Shown here in pieces: positions 39,902-50,227 of a stretch of DNA of 63,751 nt. A program made the position numbers and the translations under genes. Below the pieces are notes generated by a model, which did no database searches, had not been told where the DNA came from, and saw nothing but the letters and a program-made list of their open reading frames with translations. The stretch's first letter is position 1. Every line of letters begins with the position of its first letter. Origin of the DNA: Mesorhizobium sp. ES1-1 (GTDB taxonomy: Bacteria; Pseudomonadota; Alphaproteobacteria; Rhizobiales; Rhizobiaceae); the NCBI RefSeq assembly GCF_020164785.1, contig NZ_JAIUGX010000019.1, positions 1 to 63,751 of the forward strand, in the 5' to 3' direction.

Positions 39902-40320
39902 GCGAAGTCAGCTCCAGACGCGTGGTGCTCCAGCCCTCCGGGGTTGAAGTGATCTTCGCCTGGTTCCAGCGCCTGGTCGCCGGCTATTGCCTGTTTTTTG
40001 GCGTCCTGTACTGGATCAAGCTGGTCGGCTTTTACCCCGGCTCGCTCTGGCGTTTCGATCTGATGCCCGTGCACTGGCAAGTGGCTGCGGTGATGCTGGC
40101 CGTGTTCTTCCCGTTCGCGGCCGCGGGTCTCTGGATGCTGGCGTCCTGGGGACCGGTGATCTGGTTCATTTGCGCCGTGACCGAGATCGTCATGTATGCG
40201 GGCTTCCCCGAGCTGTTCGGCCACCGCCTGCTGATCGTTGCCTCGCATGCGGGGGTGGCGCTGCTTTATATCGTCTTTCGCGTCGTCATCTACCTGCAGA
40301 AGCGCCCGGCGCGGGCATGA
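39898..40320 (+). CDS. DUF6163-family inner-membrane protein
   Basis: The 140-residue protein has four membrane segments (about 23-43, 60-80, 85-103, 111-131) and a basic end (QKRPARA). It overlaps the hydrolase gene by ATGA. Size, topology and place between an ECH gene and the LdtR-type regulator match DUF6163 proteins of Rhizobiales. Function unknown. Confidence 0.7.
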   Translation: MSEVSSRRVVLQPSGVEVIFAWFQRLVAGYCLFFGVLYWIKLVGFYPGSLWRFDLMPVHWQVAAVMLAVFFPFAAAGLWMLASWGPVIWFICAVTEIVMYAGFPELFGHRLLIVASHAGVALLYIVFRVVIYLQKRPARA

Positions 40321-40424
40321 TGTCGGCCGGCCTGCGCTCGGTCTGGAGACCTGAGCCGTTGTCTAAATCTTTAGGTTAATTATCCTTGCTCGGGTGACCG
40401 TTCGTTAAGTCTCTTGCGAAACCT

Positions 40425-40436
40425 CTTACCGGTAAG
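40425..40436. promoter_or_regulatory. Palindrome in the promoter region of the LdtR-like gene
   Basis: CTTACC and GGTAAG form a perfect 12-base palindrome about 107 bases before the regulator gene, in an AT-rich stretch. It may be an operator of this regulator or another; no equal copy was seen before the L,D-transpeptidase gene. Confidence 0.3.
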
Positions 40437-40543
40437 CTCTTGTTAGCCCTAGCGTTTAAGTCGAATTTTATGAGTATTCGATAGTGTCGCGATCAAGGTG
40501 AGAAACAAAAAATCACCAGGGCGACAAACGAGAGGCAAAGACA

Positions 40544-41059
40544 ATGATCAATTCGCGTCCGGCGACAAACACCGCCAACGTATCCGATGATCGCCGCGAG
40601 GCAATCCGTTCGCTGTACATGGAATCACTGCAGCTTGTGGAAAGGTTGCATCGCCGTCTGCTTGACGTGATCAAGGACGAATTCGACCGCAACGGCCGTT
40701 CCGACATCAATGCCATCCAGGCGCTGCTGCTGTTCAACATCGGCAATTCGGAGCTGACAGCCGGCGAGCTGCGTTCGCGGGGCTACTATCTCGGCTCGAA
40801 CGTCTCATACAACCTGAAGAAGCTGGTCGATCTCGGTTTCATCAACCACCAGCGCTCGCGCATCGACCGCCGTTCGGTCCGCGTCAGCCTCACGCCGAAG
40901 GGCAACGAGGTGGCGGAGGTCGTCGCCGGCCTCTATGAGCGCCATGTCGGCTCCATCGAGCAGGTCGGCGGCATCAACACCGACGAATTCAAGCAGATGA
41001 ACCGCGCCCTGCAGCGCCTCGACCGCTTCTGGAACGACACCATCGCCTATCGGATGTAA
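40544..41059 (+). CDS. ldtR: MarR-family regulator, LdtR-like
   Basis: The 171-residue protein has a MarR winged helix (about 45-125): helix RSDINAIQALLLFNIG, recognition segment TAGELRSRGYYLGSNVSYNLKKLVDLGFI and wing RSRIDRRSVRVSLTPKG. The insert GYYLGSNVSYNL and an adjacent L,D-transpeptidase gene identify it with LdtR of Liberibacter and Rhizobiales, which activates ldtP and responds to small aromatic ligands. A 223-base AT-rich region precedes it. GAGAGGC upstream serves as ribosome site. Confidence 0.85.
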   Translation: MINSRPATNTANVSDDRREAIRSLYMESLQLVERLHRRLLDVIKDEFDRNGRSDINAIQALLLFNIGNSELTAGELRSRGYYLGSNVSYNLKKLVDLGFINHQRSRIDRRSVRVSLTPKGNEVAEVVAGLYERHVGSIEQVGGINTDEFKQMNRALQRLDRFWNDTIAYRM

Positions 41060-41366
41060 GACGCTCCTGTCGCATCGGATCGGAGTTGTGCCGTAGAACC
41101 GCAGCCAGACAGCAAATTTGGTCAGGACCGGTTGCCGAAAAGCACCGGCCCGTTCCCATCAACTGTCCACCGATGCAAATTGCGGGCCAAGGCCACGTTG
41201 CCGCCATATTCAAATGAAAACGAGAAGGCTGGTGACGCCGTCTTCCCGGAACCCGTATCGTGCCTCGCGCGTTCGTGGCTGTCCTGATGCGGATATGGTT
41301 GGCTAATTGTTAAGATTGCCAACTTTAGAGTGCGGGCGAGATCGGCCCTGATCGAACGCTACAAGA
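41060..41366. other. 307-base gap before the L,D-transpeptidase gene
   Basis: No gene is supported here. Near the end, GTTGGC (41298-41303) and GCCAAC (41318-41323) form a 6-base inverted repeat with 14-base spacer in an AT-rich stretch, 43 bases before the transpeptidase start, a plausible LdtR operator or promoter site. No good -35/-10 pair or terminator was seen. Confidence 0.4.
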
Positions 41367-42635
41367 ATGTCTGGAACGTCCATGAAAACCAGCCGCCGTT
41401 TCTTCCTTTCCGGAGCCTCGCTGCTCGCCGCCGCTGCGGTGGCCGGGAGAGCCAGTGCGCAGGATGTGATCGGGGATATCCTGAAATCCTCGGCGCGCGG
41501 CAATTGGGACGACCAGTTCGATGCCCGCGCCAGCGAGGGCGGCAAGGTGGCGTCGACGCTGCCGATCTTCAGCCTGCAGACCGTTGCCTTTACCGAGCAG
41601 GCGGTCGCGCAGTATCAGAATATCGTCGCGCAGGGCGGCTGGGTCGAGGTCCCCGCGACCAAGAAACTGGAACTCGGCGACAATGACCCCGATGTCGTGC
41701 CGCTGCGCAAGCGCCTGATGGTTTCCGGCGACCTGTCGCAGAGTGCCGGCGTTTCGACGTCCTTCGATTCCTATGTCGACTCCGCCGTGAAGCGCTTCCA
41801 GTTGCGCCATGGCCTGCCGGCCGACGGTTCGATGGGCAAATACACCTATGCGGCGATGAATGTTTCGGCGCAGATTAGGCTTGGCCAGTTGCAGACCAAT
41901 CTGCAGCGGCTGAGGGAGAAGGCGGGCACGCTGGGTAGCCGATACGTGCTGGTCGACATTCCCGCGGCTCAGGTCGAAGCCGTCGAGAACGACCGCGTCG
42001 TGCTTCGCCATACGGCTATCGTGGGCAAGATCGATCGCCAGACGCCCATCGTCAACTCCAAGATCAACGAGATCATCGTCAATCCATACTGGAACGCGCC
42101 GGTTTCGATCGTGCGCAAAGACATCATTCCGCTGATGCGGAAGAATCCTGACTATCTGAAGAACAGCCATATCCGCCTCTTCGCGCCCGATGGCAGCGAG
42201 GTGGATCCGATGACTGTGGACTGGTCAACCGACGATGCCGCCAAGTACAGGTTCCGCCAGGATCCAGGCAATGAAAACGCCATGGCGTCGGTGAAGATCA
42301 ACTTCCCGAGCCCGGATGGCGTCTACATGCACGACACGCCGCAGCAGAGCCTCTTCGGCAAGATGATGCGTTTCGATTCCTCCGGCTGCGTGCGGGTCCA
42401 GAACGTGCGCGACCTCGTCACATGGATCCTGCGCGATACGCCCGGCTGGGACCGCCAGCACTTCGAGGCGGCGATCAAGACCGGCGAAAACACGCCGGTC
42501 CAGGTCACCAATCCGGTGCCGGTGCACTTCCTCTATCTTTCGGCCTGGTCGACAGGCCCGGGCGTCGTGCAGTTCCGCGACGACGTCTATGCCCTCGACG
42601 GCGCCAACGAGTTGCAGATCACGTCTTCTCTCTGA
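41367..42635 (+). CDS. L,D-transpeptidase (YkuD family), Tat-type signal
   Basis: The 422-residue periplasmic enzyme cross-links peptidoglycan through L,D bonds. It has a twin-arginine-like leader (SRRFFLSGASLLAAAAV, cut near Ala31), a peptidoglycan-binding domain (about 105-165, VKRFQLRHGLPADGSMG) and a YkuD domain with H322 (MHDTP) and nucleophile Cys341 in SSGCVRVQN. ATG 41367 is used; ATG 41382 (MKTSRRFF) is an alternative. The LdtR-type gene upstream probably controls it. A strong terminator follows. Confidence 0.88.
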   Translation: MSGTSMKTSRRFFLSGASLLAAAAVAGRASAQDVIGDILKSSARGNWDDQFDARASEGGKVASTLPIFSLQTVAFTEQAVAQYQNIVAQGGWVEVPATKKLELGDNDPDVVPLRKRLMVSGDLSQSAGVSTSFDSYVDSAVKRFQLRHGLPADGSMGKYTYAAMNVSAQIRLGQLQTNLQRLREKAGTLGSRYVLVDIPAAQVEAVENDRVVLRHTAIVGKIDRQTPIVNSKINEIIVNPYWNAPVSIVRKDIIPLMRKNPDYLKNSHIRLFAPDGSEVDPMTVDWSTDDAAKYRFRQDPGNENAMASVKINFPSPDGVYMHDTPQQSLFGKMMRFDSSGCVRVQNVRDLVTWILRDTPGWDRQHFEAAIKTGENTPVQVTNPVPVHFLYLSAWSTGPGVVQFRDDVYALDGANELQITSSL

Positions 42636-42653
42636 CAGGTCCAATGGTTTCGC

Positions 42654-42684
42654 AAAGGCCGCCTTCGGGCGGCCTTTTTCTTTT
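42654..42684 (+). terminator. Rho-independent terminator after the L,D-transpeptidase gene
   Basis: AAAGGCCGCC and GGCGGCCTTT form a perfect 10-base stem with a TTCG loop, followed by TTCTTTT. It lies 19 bases after the stop codon. Confidence 0.9.
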
Positions 42685-42738
42685 GTGGACGGATTGGAGC
42701 GGTTTGCGCATCGTCCGGAAAACATCCGGGATGGTCTC

Positions 42739-44379
42739 ATGCAGGTCGCCGTCTTCATCCTCGTCGTGCTCGTCTTCGTGGCGGTATCAGGCGCTCTGGC
42801 GCGACTTGTGCGGGTGCCGCTGCCGGTGCTTCAGATCGCGATCGGCGCAGCACTCGCCTGGCCGGTGCGTGGCATGCATGTCGAGATCGACCCGGAACTG
42901 TTCCTCCTGGCATTCATTCCGCCACTGTTGTTCGGCGATGCCTTTGCGGCGCCCAAGCGCGAGCTGATCGCCCTTCGCCGGCCGATCCTCGATCTTGCTA
43001 TCGGGCTCGTCTTCTTCACCATTGTTGGTTTTGGCTATGCCCTGCATTGGCTGGTGCCGAGCATTCCGCTGGTTGTGGCGTTCGCGCTGGCCGCGGTGCT
43101 GTCGCCGACCGACGCGGTGGCCGTCTCGTCGATCGTCGACAAGACTGTCGTTCCGGCGCGGCTGATGCACATCCTGGAAGGCGAGGCTCTGCTCAACGAC
43201 GCCTCTGGCCTCGTCATGTTCCGCTTCGCGGTGGCTGCGGCGCTGACCGGCGGCTTTTCGTTGACCTCCGCCACCCTGAGTTTCCTCTACGCCGTGGCGG
43301 TGGGCGTGCTGTGCGGTGCCGCCGCGCTGTTCGCCGCCGCCAAGGCGCTGCAATTGCTCAACCGTATCGGCGGCGTGCCGGCCGAGGCGCAGGTGCTGGT
43401 CATGATCCTGTTGCCTTTCGTCGCCTATCTCGGCGCGGAGCACTTCGGGGCCTCCGGCATCCTGGCGGCGGTCACCGCCGGCCTGCTGACTGGCGGCACC
43501 GGGATCTTTCGCCATCTCGGCGTCTCGGCTCGCATCCAGACGATGTCGCTCTGGGCGACGCTTTCCTTCGTCTTCAATGGCGCGCTCTTCATCGTGCTCG
43601 GCGTGCAGCTTCCAGACATCATCCGCAAGGTGCCGCCCGAACTTACAGGGCATTATCCTGTTCTCCAGCCGGTGCTGACCGTGGTGGCGCTGACCCTTTG
43701 CCTGATCGCACTGCGCTTCCTGTGGATCTGGGTCGGCGACATCGCGGCTGCCGTCTTGGCGCGGCTGGGCAAGCGTCAGGTCGAACCGTTCGGGCTGCGG
43801 GTGCGGCTGGCCGGATCGGTGGCGGGCGTGCGCGGCGCAATAACCTTGGCCGGCATATTGTCGCTGCCGCTGGTCATGCGGGACGGCTCGCCATTCCCGG
43901 CGCGTGACCTGGTCATTTTCCTTGCCGCAGGCGTTATCATCTGCTCGCTTGTCTTTGCCAGTCTTGCTCTGCCAGCGATCGCGCGCGGACTTGTCGAACC
44001 CGGCGAGGATGCGGGCGCCGCAGAGGAGCGGTTTGCCCGTGTCGGTGCCGCCAAGGCGGCCATTGCCCATATCGAGCGCATCGCCGCGACCGACGCTGAC
44101 GGTGAGGTGCCCGGTGCCCGGCTTGCCGCGGCCGACGGTATTGTCGCTGCGTATCGGCGTCGCATCGCCGCCTCCGACGAAGCCGACGAGGCGCGCGCCG
44201 AGGCCAGGGAGGCCGGCCGGCTGGAGCTGGAGCTGAGGCTCGCCGGCATCGAAGCCGAACGCGCTGCGGTGCGATCCATGTTGCGGGATGGCCGGATCAA
44301 CGATCATACGGCGCGAGAACTGTTTACCGAGGTCACGCTCAGCGAAGCTCTTCTGAAGGGCAGGCAGACGCGGAAATAG
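42739..44379 (+). CDS. CPA1-family cation/proton antiporter (NhaP/YjcE-like)
   Basis: The ATG at 42739 gives 546 residues; the frame is open upstream but crosses the terminator. About 12 membrane segments fill residues 1-400, with the family motifs LSPTDAVAVSSIV (about 114-126) and HILEGEALLNDASGL (about 138-152, including the Asn-Asp pair). The last 145 residues are an Ala/Glu-rich cytoplasmic helical tail, often regulatory. Expected role is Na+ or K+ export for pH and salt balance. Confidence 0.85.
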   Translation: MQVAVFILVVLVFVAVSGALARLVRVPLPVLQIAIGAALAWPVRGMHVEIDPELFLLAFIPPLLFGDAFAAPKRELIALRRPILDLAIGLVFFTIVGFGYALHWLVPSIPLVVAFALAAVLSPTDAVAVSSIVDKTVVPARLMHILEGEALLNDASGLVMFRFAVAAALTGGFSLTSATLSFLYAVAVGVLCGAAALFAAAKALQLLNRIGGVPAEAQVLVMILLPFVAYLGAEHFGASGILAAVTAGLLTGGTGIFRHLGVSARIQTMSLWATLSFVFNGALFIVLGVQLPDIIRKVPPELTGHYPVLQPVLTVVALTLCLIALRFLWIWVGDIAAAVLARLGKRQVEPFGLRVRLAGSVAGVRGAITLAGILSLPLVMRDGSPFPARDLVIFLAAGVIICSLVFASLALPAIARGLVEPGEDAGAAEERFARVGAAKAAIAHIERIAATDADGEVPGARLAAADGIVAAYRRRIAASDEADEARAEAREAGRLELELRLAGIEAERAAVRSMLRDGRINDHTARELFTEVTLSEALLKGRQTRK

Positions 44380-44580
44380 CGATCATCATTCCGGGTCGGC
44401 GTGGATTTGCACTCCTGCCGCAAACCGGCCAGCAAATTTCGCGCCGCAAACGTGGCGAGGACAAAGCAACTGTGTTAATGGCGCGGCGAACGCGATGCAT
44501 GCCGCCAGAACGTTTGGTGGTTCTGCGACGACGACGTGCTCGAACAAAAACCGACCTCCGGCCCTTAGGGAATTTAAGCC

Positions 44581-45894
<1,314 letters not shown>

Positions 45895-45969
45895 GATCTC
45901 GCTCCGAAGTCCTTGCCGCGGCGACAAAGCCTTTGCGGCAGGGCCCAGGCGGGTCGACAGGGAGGCTTG

Positions 45970-46593
45970 ATGATGCGGATATCTCGTCTCGCCGGCCTTG
46001 GCGTCGTCGGCGCCCTGGTTGTTTCGATAGCGTGTCCGTTCACGGCTGTGGCGCTGGCGCAGACCGCATCCACGGTGGTCGCCCCCGCGGCGCCTGCCCA
46101 GGCTGAACCGAAGCTCGAAACGTTCGGCCGCTGGACGACATTGGTCGACGAGGTCGACACAGGACAGGACCTTCGTAAGACCTGCGCAGCCTCGACCGCT
46201 TTTGTCGGCACTGGCGGCGAGAGCGGCACCCTGACGCTCATCATTTCCGACGGCGATGCCCTGCCACCGGACGCCTATCCATCCCTGACCATCGCCGTCG
46301 ACAACAAGGGCCTGCCGATCGGCAAGTCCGTCGCCGCCACATTCGGCGATGACAAGGGCCGTGTCGCCGTCAAGGTCCATTCCGACGCTCCGGTCAACGG
46401 CCGGCTAAGCTGGACCGCGGACAACCAGGCCAAGACCAGCCTGGCGCTGTTGCGCGCAATGCGCCGTGCGTCGACGCTGGATGTCGCTTTCGGCGACATG
46501 CCGGTGGCAAGCATATCCATGGACGGTTTCACCAAGGCCTATCGCAGCCTTGGCGCATCGTGCGGCTTTCCCACCGCCGACGTGGCGCCCTGA
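45970..46593 (+). CDS. Exported protein, possibly IalB-like
   Basis: ATG 45970 follows AGGGAGG. The 207-residue protein has a signal peptide (about 1-30, ending TAVALAQ) and an Ala/Pro-rich linker. The mature domain is beta-rich: FGRWTTLVDEVDTGQDLRKTCAAST (about 48-72), TLTLIISDGDALP and a C-terminal Cys in GASCGFP, which may pair with the first Cys. The shape (a -W- after a short linker, two Cys, beta sandwich) recalls IalB proteins but the match is loose. Confidence 0.6.
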   Translation: MMRISRLAGLGVVGALVVSIACPFTAVALAQTASTVVAPAAPAQAEPKLETFGRWTTLVDEVDTGQDLRKTCAASTAFVGTGGESGTLTLIISDGDALPPDAYPSLTIAVDNKGLPIGKSVAATFGDDKGRVAVKVHSDAPVNGRLSWTADNQAKTSLALLRAMRRASTLDVAFGDMPVASISMDGFTKAYRSLGASCGFPTADVAP

Positions 46594-46743
46594 CGGCTAC
46601 GCGGCGACGCGCGTGCGACACTGGCAATCCGCTCCGCGCCTCGCTACATCTGAGGGGCCCTCGGCTGTCACCGACAGTTTGCCATCGCCTCAAAAATCTC
46701 TAAGCCTTTCGCTTCATCAGATTCGCCAACCAAAGGCTTCTCT

Positions 46744-47238
46744 ATGCGCTGTCCCTATTGCCAGTCGGAAGATACGCAGGTGAAGGATTCCCGCCCTGCC
46801 GAGGACGGCGCGGCGATCCGAAGACGACGTGTCTGCCCCGATTGCGGTGGCCGTTTCACCACTTTCGAGCGTGTGCAATTGCGCGACCTCGTCGTGGTCA
46901 AGAAATCCGGCCGGAAAGTGCCGTTCGACCGCGACAAGTTGCTGCGCTCGGTGGAAATCGCCGTCCGCAAGCGCAATGTCGACCCAGAGCGGATCGACCG
47001 CGCGGTGACCGGAATCGTGCGCCAGCTCGAAAGCTCCGGCGAAACGGAAGTTGTTTCAGGGGAAGTCGGCCGACTGGTCATGGAAGCGCTGAAGTCGCTC
47101 GACGATGTCGCCTATGTGCGCTTCGCCTCGGTCTACCGCAATTTTCGCGAAGCCAAGGATTTCCACGAATTGCTGGGCGAACTGAAGGGTGACGAGCCTA
47201 AAGGCGATGGGCACAAGGACGAAGAGGACGCCGGCTGA
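46744..47238 (+). CDS. nrdR: Transcriptional repressor NrdR
   Basis: The 164-residue protein has the N-terminal zinc ribbon C3-x2-C6 and C31-x2-C34 (MRCPYCQSEDTQVKDSRP; RRRVCPDCGGRFTTFER) and an ATP-cone domain (about 49-139, VVKKSGRKVPFDRDKLLRSV). NrdR senses ATP/dATP and represses ribonucleotide reductase genes. It is three bases from ribD and follows glyA, an order standard in Rhizobiales. Confidence 0.97.
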   Translation: MRCPYCQSEDTQVKDSRPAEDGAAIRRRRVCPDCGGRFTTFERVQLRDLVVVKKSGRKVPFDRDKLLRSVEIAVRKRNVDPERIDRAVTGIVRQLESSGETEVVSGEVGRLVMEALKSLDDVAYVRFASVYRNFREAKDFHELLGELKGDEPKGDGHKDEEDAG

Positions 47239-47240
47239 GC

Positions 47241-48365
47241 ATGAGTGCGGCTGACAAGACCGGCCAGGCAGCCATCGATCGCCGCTTCATGGCGGCAGCG
47301 CTCAGGCTGTCGCGGAAGAATGCGGGGCGCACCGCAACCAACCCGTCGGTCGGCACCCTGATCGTTCGCGATGACGGCAACGGCCCGATGATCGTCGGCA
47401 CGGGCGTCACCGCTGTCGGTGGCCGGCCGCACGCCGAGACGGAGGCCCTGGCCGAGGCCGGTGCGCTGGCGCGCGGCGCCACGGCCTACGTCACCCTGGA
47501 GCCCTGCGCCCATCACGGCCGCACCCCGCCTTGCGCCAATGCGCTGGTCACCGCCGGCATCGCGCGCGTTGTCGGCGCTGCGAGCGATCCCGACCCTCGT
47601 GTGTCCGGCAGGGGCTATGCGATCTTGCGCGCAGCGGGGATCGAGGTTCTCGAAAGGGTGCTGGCCGCGGAAGCGACCGAACAGATGGCCGGCTATCTGA
47701 TTCGATCATTGAAGAAGCGGCCCGAAGTGATTCTCAAACTTGCGCTTTCCAGTGACGGAAAGATCGGCCGGGAAGGTCAGGGGCAGGTGTCGATCACCGG
47801 CGAGATCGCGCGCCGCGAGGTGTATCTCATGCGGGCCGAGGCGGACGGCATTCTGGTCGGCATCGGTACCGCGCTGGAGGACGATCCTGCGCTGACGGTG
47901 CGCTTGCCAGGACTGGAAAATCGTTCACCGGCCCGCATCGTGCTGGACCGGCAGCTCAGATTGCCGGTCACGTCCAAGCTGGTTTCGGGCGTGGACCGCG
48001 TTCCACTCTATATCGCCGCTTGCCTCGAGGCCGACCCGCAGCGGCGCAACGCGCTGGAACGCGCCGGAGCGCGCTTCATCGGCACCGAAACACACGAGGG
48101 CGGCGTGGCGCTGCCGGAGCTTCTTGAGGATCTGGCGGCCCTCGGAATGGCAAGCGTGCTGGTCGAGGGTGGGGCAAAGGTCGCAAGCGCTTTCCTGGCA
48201 GATGGGCTGGTCGACCGGATCGTTCTGTTTCAGGGGCCAGAAGCGATCGGCGACGACGGCATTGCATCGCCAGTCGATGCCAACCATATCCCGCCGGGCT
48301 TTCACAAATTGCGCGATATGCGTTTCGGCGAGGACAGCTACGCCGAATGGCTGAGAGACATTTAG
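47241..48365 (+). CDS. ribD: Bifunctional riboflavin deaminase/reductase RibD
   Basis: The 374-residue protein joins a zinc-dependent deaminase (about 12-150) with a reductase (about 155-372). Zinc residues are in HAE (64-66) and PCAHHGRTPPC (Cys89, Cys98). The reductase has LKLALSSDGKIGRE and VLVEGGAKVASAFL. It performs the second and third steps from GTP to riboflavin. Its end overlaps an upstream in-frame extension of ribE, so ribD-ribE are closely linked. Confidence 0.96.
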   Translation: MSAADKTGQAAIDRRFMAAALRLSRKNAGRTATNPSVGTLIVRDDGNGPMIVGTGVTAVGGRPHAETEALAEAGALARGATAYVTLEPCAHHGRTPPCANALVTAGIARVVGAASDPDPRVSGRGYAILRAAGIEVLERVLAAEATEQMAGYLIRSLKKRPEVILKLALSSDGKIGREGQGQVSITGEIARREVYLMRAEADGILVGIGTALEDDPALTVRLPGLENRSPARIVLDRQLRLPVTSKLVSGVDRVPLYIAACLEADPQRRNALERAGARFIGTETHEGGVALPELLEDLAALGMASVLVEGGAKVASAFLADGLVDRIVLFQGPEAIGDDGIASPVDANHIPPGFHKLRDMRFGEDSYAEWLRDI

Positions 48366-48376
48366 GGATCATCGCG

Positions 48377-48994
48377 ATGTTTACCGGAATTGTCACCGAC
48401 ATCGGCGCTGTCGCGGCCATCAAGCCGCTCAGGGAAGGGGTGGGGCTGCGCATTGACACGGCCTATGACCCCCAGACCATAGCCATCGGCGCTTCGATCT
48501 CCTGCGGCGGAGTCTGCTTGACCGTGACGGCCTTGCCCGAAGGTGGTTCGAATGCACGGTGGTTCGAGGTCGAGGCCTGGGAAGAAGCACTCAGGCTGAC
48601 GACGGCCAACAGCTGGACGGCTGGCACGCGTATCAATCTCGAGCGGGCCTTGAAGATCGGCGACGAACTCGGTGGCCACATCGTTTCGGGCCATGTCGAC
48701 GGCACCGCCAAGATCGTCGAGCGCAAGGATGAAGGCGACGCTGTGCGCTTCACGCTGGAGGCGCCACGCGATCTGGCGAAGTTCATTGCGCCGAAGGGCT
48801 CGATCGCGCTCGACGGCACCTCGCTCACCGTCAACAAGGTGGAAGGCACCCGCTTCGACGTGCTCTTGATCCACCATTCGCTGACGGTGACCACCTGGGG
48901 CGAGCGCAAGGTCGGCGATCGCGTCAATCTCGAGGTTGACACAATGGCCCGCTACGCCGCGCGGCTGGTCGAGGCCGCCAAAGAAGGTCTGTAG
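48377..48994 (+). CDS. ribE: Riboflavin synthase alpha subunit
   Basis: The ATG at 48377 gives the classical start MFTGIVTDIGAV and 205 residues. Two lumazine-binding barrels are present: about 1-97 (SCGGVCLTV) and about 98-193 (GGHIVSGHVDGTAKI, LDGTSLTVNKV). It makes riboflavin from two molecules of 6,7-dimethyl-8-ribityllumazine. No ribosome site is strong; coupling to ribD is likely. It is also called ribC in some genomes. Confidence 0.95.
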   Translation: MFTGIVTDIGAVAAIKPLREGVGLRIDTAYDPQTIAIGASISCGGVCLTVTALPEGGSNARWFEVEAWEEALRLTTANSWTAGTRINLERALKIGDELGGHIVSGHVDGTAKIVERKDEGDAVRFTLEAPRDLAKFIAPKGSIALDGTSLTVNKVEGTRFDVLLIHHSLTVTTWGERKVGDRVNLEVDTMARYAARLVEAAKEGL

Positions 48995-49235
48995 GCCTCA
49001 AATGGTCAGCATGCTGGGGCCGCCCCGAAGGCAGCTTTCTGACTTGCCGGCGCTAAGCCGGACACCTTCATCGTTCTTTCGAAGGCATGTTCCGTGTCTT
49101 TGACGCTTGGCACGGCGATGAGCCGTCAAGGTTGCAAGGCAAAGCCGCCGTCGCGAAATCGGACCCGACCCGCCGACAACGCTTGCGGACTCCGCAGCTT
49201 CGGCCTAAGTCACCGGCAACCCCCCGGAGACTTTT
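48995..49235. other. Gap between ribE and ribH
   Basis: No gene or RNA element is supported. I looked for the conserved FMN riboswitch core and did not find it. A promoter for ribH-nusB may lie here, but no clear -35/-10 pair was seen. Confidence 0.4.
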
Positions 49236-49730
49236 ATGGCTGGTACTTCCCAACATGGCAAAGCCTTCATTCGTCCGAAGGCGAAGGCCCATCTGCTGAT
49301 CGTCGAGGCGCGCTTCCACGACGACCTCGCCGACGCTTTGCTTGACGGCGCGACCAACGCGCTTGATGAAGCAGGCGCGACATATGACGTTGTCACTGTT
49401 CCGGGTTCGCTTGAGATTCCAGCGGTGATCACCTTTGCGCTGGATGGCGCGGCCGAAGGCGGCACCCATTACGACGGTTTCGTAGCTCTCGGCACCGTCA
49501 TCCGGGGCGACACCTATCATTTCGACATCGTCGCCAATGAGTCCAGCCGCGCGTTGATGGACCTTTCGGTGCAGGAGGCGGCCTGCATCGGAAACGGCAT
49601 CCTGACCACCGAGAACGACGCGCAGGCATGGATCCGGGCCAGGCGCTCCGAAGGCGATAAGGGCGGCTTTGCCGCGCGCGCCGCGCTGACCATGATTGCC
49701 CTCAAGGAACAACTCGGAGCGCGATCGTGA
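49236..49730 (+). CDS. ribH: 6,7-dimethyl-8-ribityllumazine synthase
   Basis: The 164-residue enzyme condenses the RibD-pathway pyrimidine with 3,4-dihydroxybutanone phosphate. Family motifs are VTVPGSLEIPAVI (about 53-65), ALGTVIRGDTYHFD with catalytic His95, and GILTTENDAQA. The ATG is 13 bases after CCCGGAGAC. It overlaps nusB by four bases (GTGA). Confidence 0.96.
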   Translation: MAGTSQHGKAFIRPKAKAHLLIVEARFHDDLADALLDGATNALDEAGATYDVVTVPGSLEIPAVITFALDGAAEGGTHYDGFVALGTVIRGDTYHFDIVANESSRALMDLSVQEAACIGNGILTTENDAQAWIRARRSEGDKGGFAARAALTMIALKEQLGARS

Positions 49731-50227
49731 GCGAACCCACCGCGCCCGGCCAGCCGGCGATCCGCCAGGCCAACAAGCGCGGCGCTGCCCGACTGGCCGC
49801 CGTCCAGGCACTCTATCAGATGGATGTCGCCGGCAGCGGCGTCTTCGAGATCACCGCCGAATACGAAGCCTTTCGCCTCGGCAAGGAGGTCGACGGCGCC
49901 CTCTATCGGGAGGCCGACGCGCAATGGTTTCGCGCCATTCTCGCCGGGGTGGTCGAGAACCAGACGACCGTCGACCCGATCATCCGCCAGGCGCTGACGG
50001 AGGACTGGCCGCTTTCGCGGCTTGATTCGACGCTCCGGGCCATTCTGCGCGCCGGCGTCTACGAACTGATGAAGCGTGAGGACGTGCCGGTGGCGGTCAT
50101 CGTGTCGGAATATGTCGACATCGCCAAGGCATTTTACGAGGAAGACGAGCCCAAACTGGTCAATGCCGTACTCGATCGCGTGGCGCGCCGCGTGCGTGGC
50201 GAGGGGCGCGGCAAAGACGCATTATGA
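49727..50227 (+). CDS. nusB: Transcription antitermination factor NusB
   Basis: The 166-residue protein begins with GTG 49727 overlapping ribH. It has the all-helical NusB fold: ARLAAVQALYQMDVAG (about 18-33), SRLDSTLRAILRAGVYELMKREDVPVAVIVSEYVDIAKAFYEE (about 96-138). NusB binds boxA RNA with NusE for rRNA antitermination. RibH-NusB coupling is common. Confidence 0.95.
   Translation: MSEPTAPGQPAIRQANKRGAARLAAVQALYQMDVAGSGVFEITAEYEAFRLGKEVDGALYREADAQWFRAILAGVVENQTTVDPIIRQALTEDWPLSRLDSTLRAILRAGVYELMKREDVPVAVIVSEYVDIAKAFYEEDEPKLVNAVLDRVARRVRGEGRGKDAL

Noticed and set aside
42787..44307. A 506-codon frame antisense to the antiporter gene
   Set aside because: The antiporter has clear membrane segments and family motifs; the antisense product is a His/Gln/Arg-rich shadow.
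48995..49235. Possible FMN riboswitch before ribH
   Set aside because: The conserved FMN core segments are not present and no suitable stem arrangement was found.
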